64,000 bases of DNA, taken from positions 1 to 64,000 of the forward strand of contig JAODUP010001582.1 of assembly GCA_025642065.1 (NCBI GenBank). Reading direction: 5' to 3'. Each line of letters opens with the position of its first letter. Positions within the stretch are counted from its first letter, which is position 1. The notes beneath the pieces are model-generated. The model ran no database searches, was not told where the DNA came from, and saw only the letters and a program-made list of their open reading frames with translations. Positions 11,619-20,467 of this stretch are shown piece by piece. The translations under genes and the position numbers were made by a program. This DNA comes from Paralvinella palmiformis (lineage: Eukaryota > Annelida > Polychaeta > Terebellida > Alvinellidae).

Positions 11619-11854
11619 ACCAAAAGCTTTTCAGAAAAATATAAATAAAGCAATAATTTTTAAATCTACCATCTGAAGTCACAGCTGGTTCTATAGCACA
11701 TGGACATTGATATGTGGATTTATAATTTTAAAATTGTAAAATAACTCATTAATTTAAAATAGTCTAGGCTACAAACGCATATATCTATATGTAAGGAAGT
11801 TCATTTTCAAATGTTTATAGAATTATACTACAATTACTAAATTGGAATTATGTA

Positions 11855-11881
11855 ATAATAATAATAATAATAATAATAATA
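11855..11881. repeat. (TAA)n microsatellite
   Basis: Nine TAA units. Confidence 0.9.
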
Positions 11882-12580
11882 GACTACTGTCAAACACAGA
11901 AATACTCACCAGTAAACCGAACGGGCAGGTAAATAGTGAGACAGACGAACAGACAGAAAGCTAAACAGAGCCATCTAAATGTACGTACAGACATACATGT
12001 TTACCACTCAAAATAATGAAAAGTGTTCATAACCTTAGACCTTACATGAATTTTTTTTTATTTGTATCACTGGAAGAGCAGACCGGAGAGAAAGAATTTC
12101 CACAGATCGATATTTTTTTTTTTATCAATTAAATATCTTCCACTTCTCACAATATAGGTTCAATACACTAGACAAGAGTCTTACATTAGTTATGAAACGT
12201 GAACTGCTAGGTAAAAAATGACAGGAGGTCAAGAAAACAATTACATTAATATCATACCCCTCCCATGCACTTAATACTACAGCTAACACAACCAATAATG
12301 CAGGGTATATAATAACAGCCAAGTAATCAAAAACTAAATAGTTTACTAGCTATCCAACTTTTCCTACCTTTGTGTGTTTAGACGCGTTTGTGGCTCCCAC
12401 TAGTGGCGACCTGCTTGAACTACAACATCGAATATAATTGAATAAACTGCTCATAAACAAGGAAACAGGAGTATTGCTGGTATTTATCCTAAGTACAAGT
12501 GCTATGAATGTTCTGATTACTTTTTAGAGCCGTATCAATATTATAATCAATATAATTATGATAATATGGAATAAGTTATA
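11882..12580. other. Spacer, no gene recognised
   Basis: The minus-strand frame at 12125-12322 encodes a hydrophobic start (AVIIYPALLVVLAVVLSAW) but shows no family signature and no repeat partner. It is not called as a gene. Confidence 0.35.
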
Positions 12581-12762
12581 AGATGATGATTGATGTATTA
12601 CGGCCACTTTTGTGCTAAATGGTAGGCTAAATGGGCCGAGCGACCTCCAAAGGTAATGAAGCGAAGTCGAAGACGAAACAACCTTCAGATATGCCCACGC
12701 CGAGATTCGAACACGGGTGCTAGTGATCATTGGTCCAACACGCTCCCGCTAGACCAAGAGAG
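12581..12762 (-). mobile_element. tRNA-derived SINE, family S1, copy b
   Basis: The minus strand has the head TGGTCTAGCGGGAGCGTGTT, the B-box-like GTGTTCGAATCTCGGC, the shared body and the TCAATCATCATC tail. It is the best-matching partner of the 3.8 kb copy and sits just downstream of LINE B. Confidence 0.82.
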
Positions 12763-12819
12763 AATTTCACCGTTTAGTTATATGAAGTCTGTCTAAACAT
12801 TTCGAACAGTTCTTAGTTA

Positions 12820-13259
12820 ATTTTAAGAGTTAATTTTGATCTTTTCCACATTCCTCTATCTTTGTGGAATAGAAATACTCCTTCTCCTCGAAGAGTAGTG
12901 TATTCACTTTTATACAGAAATCCCTATATATTTCAAAGTGCACCATTAAGCAAGTTTGGCGGCAGGTTCTCTCTGCTGTCCTCCGAATTTTCTTAGCAGA
13001 TCTAAGGTTATGGCAGTACCAAGGAGTTTCAAGGAGTCTCAACGTGATGATAGTTGAACAAAAAGGAGCATAGTGATTTATGATACTCTGGACACCTTTG
13101 TTATAGTCTTCTATCAGCTCATCAACTGATCCCTCAGAATCACTGAGGTTTTGAGACGACTGTAGATCCTTAATAAATTCTTTAATATTTATGCCACGAT
13201 ATTTCTGTATGTGATTTTTCTTCGTATGCAATCGGGCTTATCCATATTAATCATGAACT
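12820..13259 (-). pseudogene. L2-like LINE remnant (B), post-endonuclease segment
   Basis: Minus-strand frame 13231-12830 contains LSDSEGSVDELIEDYNKGVQ, HYAPFCSTIITLR, TPWYCHNLRSAKKIRRTAER, TVHFEIYRDF, and LLFEEKEYFYSTKIEECGKD. This is the linker between the endonuclease and reverse transcriptase of LINE proteins (PWYN-L--AKR-RR-ER... LL-EAK--YY--KI-E). It stays open for 133 codons, so decay is moderate. The upstream (endonuclease) part of the same element lies beyond the hAT insertion, at 15565-15985. Confidence 0.85.
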
Positions 13260-13267
13260 GTACAGCC
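13260..13267. other. Left target-site duplication of the hAT element
   Basis: GTACAGCC here is repeated exactly at 15557-15564. Eight base pairs is the standard hAT duplication length. Confidence 0.92.
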
Positions 13268-15556
13268 CAGGGTTGGAGTTAAACCCGGGCTAAAATTACA
13301 ATATATTGACTCATAAATTCATATTTTTATGCACATGAACCGTTGTTATTTGGTATGCATATTAAAGATGCTGTTAAGATGCTGACAATTTGCACCAATC
13401 AACAAAATCTAATATTTGAGATATTATGCTGTTGGTGGAAACAATTAGACACTATCACACTGTAGTAATTATATAAGATGTTATGATTTGTTGGTAGCTA
13501 AACCAATTGATCTGTTCTATGATTGGTTGAGCTTGTATGTTAAATTGGCTTCTGAAGCCCAGGAGGTGAATTGATATATTCAGCAATTTGATAACCAGAA
13601 ACAATTAGAAAGTTGACCATGCAATGCCAGTGGCTTCACTTAATCGTCTATTACTTGGCAATTTTATGTAGGATTATATAGAAGAAAATAGTATAAAATG
13701 GCTTCTATGAATCTGTCTTGTAACATTTCCATGTGAAATAGTTATACATGGTTAATTTCATATGTGGCTTTCATACAACCAAAGGGGCAAAGTGAAGGTT
13801 GAATTATTATCTCATTGTCTGTCAAAGTAATATATACACTGAATAATTTCTTAATATTTTGCTGCTGTTAAAGGAGTTATTAAATATGGCCACTATTAAG
13901 GGTGGTAGACATGGTGACCCTGTACAGATATGTTTCCAAAAATTGGATGGATCTAAATCCAAGTGCATTGAGTATAGGAACAGTGCTGTAGTAAGATTGA
14001 ACGTCTACGTGCACACATCAAGCGGTGTCCTAAACTTAAGGCTACATCTGTAAGCACATCTTCTTGTTTGAAACGTCCAGCACCAGAACCAGACAGTGAT
14101 CATGATGGCATTGCATGTCTGGCTCCACCTGCAAAACGTCAGTTTCAGATGTCTGCATTCAGAGTGAAGACTGACTCAAATGATGCCACGCTTCTCGATC
14201 TGCAGATAGCTAGATTCGTCTATGCTTGCAACATACCATTCAATGTGGCTGAACAAGCAGAGTTCAAAACACAACTAACTATGCTCCGACCTGGATATAG
14301 ACCACCTACTCGTAAAGCATTATCAGGCTCTCTACTAGATAAGGTGTTTGATAGTATCAATTACCAAGTATCCTAGCAGCCTGGTGGAAAAGATGTGACT
14401 CTTGTGCAGGATGGGTAGAGTGATATCCACAATCAGCCTGTCATTATCAGTTGTGTTCATACAGGAGAGAAGTCATACTTTGTCACTGCTGAGGATACTG
14501 GCTCCCACAAGAAAACAACTACATACTGTGCTATGATGGCTGAACAAGTTACCTCTGACGCAGCTACAAAGTTCAGGTGTACTGTTCGCAGTGTAGTGAC
14601 TGACAATGAAAAGAAGATGGAGGTGATGCGCCATGAACTGAAAGAGGCCAACCTTGATCTTGTTGTGTACGGATGTTCCTCTCATCTCCTGAATCTCCTC
14701 GGTGATGATCTCACTCCAACCGAGATAACTAAGCAGGTCGTAGAAGTCAACAATATTTCCCTAACCATCATCGTGCCTCAGCTTTACTTGGTGCCACCAG
14801 GTGGAATGGTCACCTGAAGTGTATGGAGATATTCATTAAGAACATACCATTTCTACTCATCGTCATCGCTCAACATGAAGACCTCGCCCCTGTCGCACAT
14901 GCTCTGGATCGTCTGCAGTCCGACCACACCAGTATTGCTGACGCATGTAATGCTTGGGTTAGACTCATCACAGAAGAATGTCTTCAACAACACAAAGCCA
15001 AAGTACAGAATCGATTTGATCAGGTCATAACACCGAACCACCTCCTTGCTTACTGTCTGTATCCGACATACAGAGCCCAGGATATCACTCCCCGGCAGGT
15101 CCACGTGGCTCATGAGTTACTCATAGCAAAGGATCCTGATCTCATGGCTAACTCTGCAGCTTCTAGGCTGAGGCAGAGCGATTCCTTAAGTCATTATTTC
15201 ACGACAGTTGTGCTGGGACGCTGAAACCAGGTGTGTGGTGGACTTGTGTCAAGAAAACATGTAAAGTGTGAATCCTGGTCTTGTGATCTAGCCATTATGC
15301 TGCTCCGTCTTCCATCAATTTCAGCCTCAATCGAGAGGATTTTATCTAACTTTGGTGCTATCCAGACCAAAGCAGCCAAGCTTGTCACTTACTATCGTGA
15401 ATTTCGTGGTGATGCTGAATTAGACTGGTGATTATCTGAACACGTTATTGTTTTGTGTAGATATATAGACAATAAATGTTTAATTTGCATTTAGTTGGTT
15501 TTCTTGAATCAATTAGTGAGCATTATGCCTAAAAATTAGTAAATCTGCCAACCCTG
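13268..15556 (+). mobile_element. Complete hAT DNA transposon, inactive
   Basis: The left end CAGGGTTGG (13268-13276) and right end CCAACCCTG (15548-15556) are perfect 9-bp inverted repeats, and the 8-bp duplication GTACAGCC flanks both. The 2289-bp element carries one hAT transposase pseudogene in the plus orientation. The 5' non-coding part (about 600 bp) is rich in short A/T repeats. The flanks are two halves of one LINE, and the LINE copy at 28.1 kb shows the uninterrupted site. I found no second hAT copy in the window. Confidence 0.93.
13886..15431 (+). pseudogene. hAT-family transposase, broken
   Basis: The start MATIKGGRHGDPVQICF at 13886 leads into a degenerate BED zinc finger. A one-base loss near 13993 shifts to the frame reading ERLRAHIKRCPKLK. 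The transposase core follows: FVYACNIPFNVAEQAEF (N-terminal helix), first catalytic aspartate in QDG at 14410 with the next Trp codon changed to TAG (14416), a stop at 14374, second aspartate in VVTDNEKKM at 14602, and the CSSH motif at 14674-14685. A second frameshift near 14755 precedes FPNHHRASALLGATRWNGHL, containing the conserved RW. A stop at 15222 precedes the C-terminal dimerisation motif ASIERILSNFGAIQTKAAK. In total there are two frameshifts and at least three stops. The order matches DUF659/hAT transposases; the product would be about 515 residues. Confidence 0.92.
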
Positions 15557-15564
15557 GTACAGCC
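15557..15564. other. Right target-site duplication of the hAT element
   Basis: GTACAGCC, identical to 13260-13267. Confidence 0.92.
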
Positions 15565-15985
15565 AGATGATTGCCGAAGGATTTACCTTTGTTATTACTG
15601 AGACAAGGGTCAAATACAGAAGGAGCTCTTACTATGATGGGACTCGATTATCTAGAGATGACCAATTCTAGTGTGGGGTCTCCTCTGTTGACATGCTGAA
15701 TCCAATTCAACGTTAGACTTAATGTCCACATGGAAGTTTAAATCACCAGTTATTATGACATCATATGGGATAATGGCTATGTTATCTAAGTATTTAGACC
15801 ATTCATCAAAGAAAATTGAGTTTCTTAAGCCATTTTTTTAATAGGAGGGGTTCGATACATAATACAATGATGATGATGATTGATGTTTTACGGCCACCTT
15901 TGTCCATATGGTAGGCTAAATGGGCCGTCCGTATATAATACAATATTTAACTATAACCCTATCTATAATTATGGCACATTCCATA
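15565..15985 (-). pseudogene. L2-like LINE remnant (B), endonuclease part
   Basis: This continues LINE B upstream of the hAT insertion. It aligns base by base with 28130-28505: CAGATGATTGCCGAAGG, ACAAGGGTCAAATACAGAAG, TCACCAGTTATTATGACATC and ATTTAACTATAACCCTATCT. In the better preserved 28-kb copy the minus-strand translation gives the AP-endonuclease C-terminus with SDHLPV. Here the region near 15680 has lost about 70 bp relative to that copy. It is also split by a small SINE at 15868-15927. Confidence 0.8.
15868..15927 (-). mobile_element. 5'-truncated S1 SINE, copy c
   Basis: Only the 3' end of the family is present (the plus strand reads TGATGATGATGATTGATG through GGCTAAATGGGCC). It is flanked by GATACATAATACAAT (15854-15868) and GTATATAATACAAT (15931-15944), a plausible target duplication. 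The LINE copy at 28.47 kb lacks it, which confirms insertion. Confidence 0.8.
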
Positions 15986-16163
15986 TTTTCGAAGAAGCCG
16001 CCACGTAAACCACAGCGTTAATTGGAAATCCTAAAATAATAGTTTTTCAAATAATATTTTATATATATATTTCGGCTTACTTCTTGTCAATAATTACTTG
16101 TTAATCTTAGAATCTTGAATACAGATAAAATATTAACACTGTAGTAGAAGTTCATAATTGAAG

Positions 16164-16170
16164 GATATAT

Positions 16171-16249
<79 letters not shown>
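16164..16249. repeat. (AT)n-(AG)n compound microsatellite
   Basis: About 24 AT units with one slip, followed by about 16 AG units. Confidence 0.95.
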
Positions 16250-16252
<3 letters not shown>

Positions 16253-16254
16253 AG

Positions 16255-16760
16255 CAATTGCTTATTCATTTAAACCCAGAATGAAGCTGAAGTCAATATC
16301 TGAGGTTAGTCTGAAGGGTTATGATGTATGGGTTTCTTTTGAACAATAGTAAACTGCTGCTGAATGTAAACTGTCGTGTCAAAGTAGTTATCTAGTGCAT
16401 TAGATTATCATTTAATCACAGGCTCCTGTTGTTTATTACTAGCTTTGGGGTCAAATGGTAGTTTTGTATATGTACTTCTAATCAAAATGGGTAGCCTAGG
16501 TAATTTCCGCTTCTCTGTGGGTGTGACACATTTATCAGTACCAAAAGTAGATTTCCTGTGCACCACAGGCTCACTAGTAGCTCAGATTAATTCACTATGT
16601 TTACGACTGATTTACAAATATATTTAGCTCAACATATGAATAGATGTATGTAGGTGGTTGTTTTTATGTTTAGATTCAAGTATGTTCATATTTGTTTAAG
16701 TCTAGATTATGGAGGTATACATTTTCAAAGGATGTTCGAGTGTTGATGCTCTGAAACAGA
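16255..16760 (+). repeat. Dispersed repeat R2, copy a (tandem partner 1)
   Basis: Shared blocks in order: ACCCAGAATGAAGCTGAAGT, a TTCTTTTG.AC.A stretch, GCTGAATGTAAACTGTCGTG, TAGATTATCATTTAATCACA, a GGTCAAATGG stretch, CTCTGTGGGTGTGACAC and GGATGTTCGAGTGTTGATGC. It passes without a gap into a second copy. No open frame of note is present. Confidence 0.7.
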
Positions 16761-17224
16761 GTATTCCATTGTGCAATATTGCTACTTAGTTTTTTGGCTT
16801 TGGCTACTTCTATATGTAGGCATGGTGTATTCAGTTTTGTCTCACGTCTAATTGAGCTGTTGTATTGTCTGGCGCATCAACAGCTTATAAAAGGCCTACA
16901 TTTGTGCAGTAGTCACACTACAACTTGCAACGCCAGAACTGTGTGACTTCTGTACCAAAGGTTTAGCTTTACGAATTCAGAAAGTCAGCAACTGTGATGT
17001 CGAAATGTTATGAGATATAAGTTTGTTTTAAAACTAGAGCAAATTGCTACTGACTATAAACTATGGTGTTGGTGTAATGACATAATACATGTAATAGATT
17101 AGCATTCGATTACAGGCTCTGGCCGTTTACAACCAACTTCTTGTCAGATGGAACCTTTTATACCTGCTTCCGTTTTCTGTAGGTAGCCTAGATAACTTCC
17201 GCTTCATTGTAGACGTGATTTAGT

Positions 17225-17268
<44 letters not shown>

Positions 17269-17560
17269 GTATTCGCGCTGGCACACACACACACACACAT
17301 ACACACAATTGATCAGTCTTTTACTCATTCACATGTCGAGATTATTAGGTTTAGAGATGTGTACTTAGCCTACATCAACCACTTCCCTGTGCGCGTGACA
17401 TATTTGTCACGTACGATAAGCGGATTATCTGTGCCCACAGGTCGATGAGTAGCTCAGACATAATGATATAGGTCTATGTATGTATGTATAGATGTGTACG
17501 TTTTGTATGCTTAAATTCAACTATGTATAGGATTTGATATTCTGAGCCAGTCTCACCATA
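16761..17560 (+). repeat. Dispersed repeat R2, copy b (tandem partner 2)
   Basis: It starts with CATTGTGCAATATTGCTACT, has a TATA-like TATAAAAGG at 16886-16894, AACGCCAGAACTGTG about 35 bases later, and then the R2 body, which is interrupted by (AT)n (17229-17267) and (CA)n (17282-17307). The body resumes with CCCTGTGCGCGTGACATA and GCCCACAGGTCGATGAGTAG. The position of the TATA-like box relative to the following GACGCCAG-like motif is kept in the copy at 21.1 kb, which makes a promoter-bearing element (for example a solo LTR) a reasonable but unproven reading. Confidence 0.68.
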
Positions 17561-17635
17561 TATGTCACTTTGGGGATACACATATAATAGGGAGAGAAAG
17601 AACGGCAGTGTTTATCAACAGTTTGTTTATTATCA

Positions 17636-17705
17636 ACATCACCACCACCACCATCACCACCATCACTCTCGTCATCATCACCATCGTCATCATCATGATC
17701 ATCAA
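17636..17705. repeat. (CAY)n trinucleotide tract
   Basis: CAC/CAT units that read as polyhistidine in one frame. No surrounding gene was recognised, so I treat it as a simple repeat. Confidence 0.85.
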
Positions 17706-18177
17706 CATCAACTTAAAATATTGAATTTATTATATGTATTACCTTTTAGTCCTATTTCTGTATTTATTGATGAGATTTTATATGATGGTAATACGCCCTG
17801 AAATATCAGCGGCATAAATACAAAAAGGTTACTTCAGTTCACCTTCCTTCACAAAACGACAGATAAACATTGGACATCTTTATGATAACAAAAATACAAT
17901 TTGCGGAACAAATTTAATGGAACTTTCTAGTGACCATGGAACAGGTAGAAATATAATAATAGCAATATTTATCCAGTGTGACACATGATAATAGATAGTT
18001 ACTTTATTATAAAAGAAAGTCGGAAACTGAGAGAAAGGGGGTGAAAGAGGTGTGTGGAAACATCATGGATGTTTGTCTAGACTTGTGGGCGAATGGCGTT
18101 CAATGAACCGTGCAAATAATATTATGGAAATACTATTTACATCCTGTAAATGTCGTGTAGTTTGATTATCAGTCAGG
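17706..18177. other. Spacer, no gene recognised
   Basis: No features were seen before the conserved upstream block of gene copy 2. Confidence 0.4.
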
Positions 18178-18320
18178 TTTCTCCTTCTGAGCACGAATAT
18201 TCTTTACATTTGTGTCCTTATTTAAAGACATTTATCGATCCGATAAATGTATTTACACACGATGATGGGCGGAGCCTCAACACATGATTGACAGCTCTGT
18301 GTCCTTATAATGGTTTGTGG
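18178..18320 (+). promoter_or_regulatory. Conserved upstream block of copy 2
   Basis: It contains TTTCTCCTTCT, TGTCCTTATTTAAAGACATT, TTTACACACGATGATGGGCG and TTGACAGCTCTGTGTCC. The same order occurs (minus strand) at 1980-2135 and 40555-40735 and (plus) near 31.1 and 47.25 kb. It ends about 220 bases before the ATG of the reading frame. Promoter or 5' UTR function is inferred from position only. Confidence 0.5.
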
Positions 18321-18539
18321 GAATGCGAAAAGAACAGTTTAGAGTCAGTCAGTCATGATGTAACAACATACAGAGAATTGAGGATGGTCATGTGATGAAC
18401 TGAACCTAGAGGACGATAAATATCGATGAAGAGTGGGAGAGAAATGACGTGTGAGATAAATGGCATTATAGATGGACACATTTCTATTCTGGACAGTAAT
18501 TATGATCTGTGAGATGAATTGTTTTATTATTAAGTAACA

Positions 18540-19462
18540 ATGATACGCAATGTGATCAAAGTCATCAAGCTGACATTGGTAATAATTGTTTTTGTGATGT
18601 TTTTTAATCTCTGGATGGAACGAATCATTCACGTTATACCAAACGGAAAACCAGAAATACAACGACCTTCAGATGAAGAAAGGTCATTGATCGCCGATAT
18701 CATAGAGGATAAATATAACAGGACAATGTCAAATAAAAGTAATTTGTTATCATCTGATAGAAATCTGATGTTTGTTATCAGTGAAGGTACAACTTTAGAC
18801 AATTATGTTTGTTATTTATTGTTATTACATCCCCAAGTGATATACCTAGGGTCCTTAACGGCAATATTGGAGAGATATTACTGGACAAATCATCAGAGGA
18901 TATCAATAAGGTACTAGATTGGCTATCTACCTGTCACTCTAATATATTATCAGTATTTGTGGATTATGTTAATGAGATGTTGAAACCTCCTGGCATACCT
19001 GTCTGGTGTAGTATAAAGCGAACAAGGTCAAAGTTCGGGATGTCTCTTGACCCTCGTGTTGATTCTAGAAGGTCAAGATCTAACAGATCTAGGTCATCTG
19101 TTTACTGCATTCCACCATCAAGAACGATATTCCGGAACATGTGTCTATCACACCATATTGGGATTGATGTGACATCGGTCATTGGATTGATGTCGTCTTT
19201 AGACATTAGTCATAACAATAAAGTGAAAATTATCAAATTAACCGGAAATAACCATACACGTGACTTTTGTTATGTGAGTGATAATAGGATACAATCTAAT
19301 TCTCGTAATAACTATTTACCGAGAGAAAATAACCTGTTTGTGATGTGTGACAATATCGTTAAACAATCTATAAAATATTGTATGTTGGAGTTATCTAACT
19401 ATCTCGATATATATCTGGATCTCTCTTTTGTAAATATAGTTTGGACATTTATTTACTCGTGA
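18540..19462 (+). pseudogene. Sulfotransferase-like family copy 2 (one frameshift)
   Basis: This is the best-preserved copy. The ATG at 18540 starts IRNVIKVIKLTLVIIVFVMF, a single hydrophobic anchor near residues 7-24 that suggests a type II Golgi-like membrane protein. Next come PSDEERSLIADIIEDKYN, a strand (NLMFVISEGTTLDNY) where sulfotransferases carry the PAPS-binding loop, HPQVIYLGSLTAILERYY, and then a one-base loss near 18875. The other frame continues with KSSEDINKVLDWLSTCHSNI, VDYVNEMLKPPGIPVW, an Arg/Ser-rich patch, YCIPPSRTIFRNMC, KVKIIKLTGNNHTRDF and MCDNIVKQSIKYC. Copies 1 and 3 keep the extra base (TATTACCTGGA against TATTACTGGA here), so the frameshift is specific to this copy. 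The layout resembles CHST1/3-type carbohydrate sulfotransferases, but the canonical loop and the RDPR motif are not intact. About 307 residues if joined. Confidence 0.6.
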
Positions 19463-20300
19463 TATCGAAAAGGTCAAAGAATTGATAAATATCCCTTAGT
19501 GAGGTGAAAACTTCAAAATGGTGGATATCTGTATTCGTTGGGATGAGTAATGAAATGTTTATAATTATTTAATATCTTTCACATCTGTTTATTTTAGTTT
19601 TACCAAAAAATGATGACAACATATCACTAGGCTCCCGATTTAGATATACACTTATATATAATATAATAATAATAATAATAATAATACAACATTTTATAAA
19701 TAGAAGTCCTTTTCAGAATTTTCCTGTTTCTGTCTATTTATGAAATTGTTGTGTTTGACTTTCTGCTCATGAACCGATATTTCTTCGTAAGCAGGTGACG
19801 TTACATAGGTCAACTTATCAATATTTAAATCGGAACTGTTTTGTGTGTTACTGAAAAAAAAACTCTGTCAGTGGACAACAATGGAATGTCAAGATACTCA
19901 ATGATATAATTTAGTCATTTGTCATAATTGGTTCGAGTGTATTTTGTTATCTCTTGGCTACAGACTGACCCCCGATATAGATGAAATACTTTATACTCTT
20001 CAACTTTGAGCCTATTGTTAGTCAACTTTAGGGAAATAGGATACTAACTGGCAAGATTTGGTGAAATGATTTATTATGATATAGTAATACAGGACAATAT
20101 AACACGACGGTTGAATGATAATATGTGATACTACGATCATTTATTGTTATGAAATAAAATATATATTATGTAATAACAAGGGGATTTCATAACAAAAGAT
20201 CCTATACAATGAAACATATGTGAATGGTATTCAGATGTAAATAAATAAAATCAACATATAACAAGTTGGCTTTATTATAGGAGTTAGTGATAATACTTAT
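19463..20300 (+). repeat. 3' flank of copy 2, duplicated at 32.0-32.7 kb
   Basis: Several blocks match 31990-32740 in order: TCGTGATATCGA, AATTTTCCTGTTTCT, a TTCTGCTCAT.AACC stretch, TCAATATTTAAAT and AACAAGTTGGCTT. The duplication therefore extends well beyond the reading frame and is a genomic segment, not a retrocopy. It includes an (AAT)n run at 19664-19685. Confidence 0.65.
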
Positions 20301-20467
20301 TAGGAAATTGTAAAATATCAATATAATTGCAGTTATGATGAAGACTATTGGTTTTTAGTTTCAACTTAAATGTAAGTAAAGTCAACATTATTAGTTTAAT
20401 TGATTTAGTTCATTTAAATACTTACTTGATAAAGGCAATATTATACACAAACCCGTACCCAGAAACA

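Noticed and set aside
11356..11682. 108-codon minus-strand frame
   Set aside because: It coincides with a GC-rich SINE-like insert bounded by target duplications and shows no domain.
17562..17801. Histidine-rich metal-binding protein
   Set aside because: The polyhistidine comes from a (CAC/CAT) repeat, and the flanking residues show no family or conserved copy.
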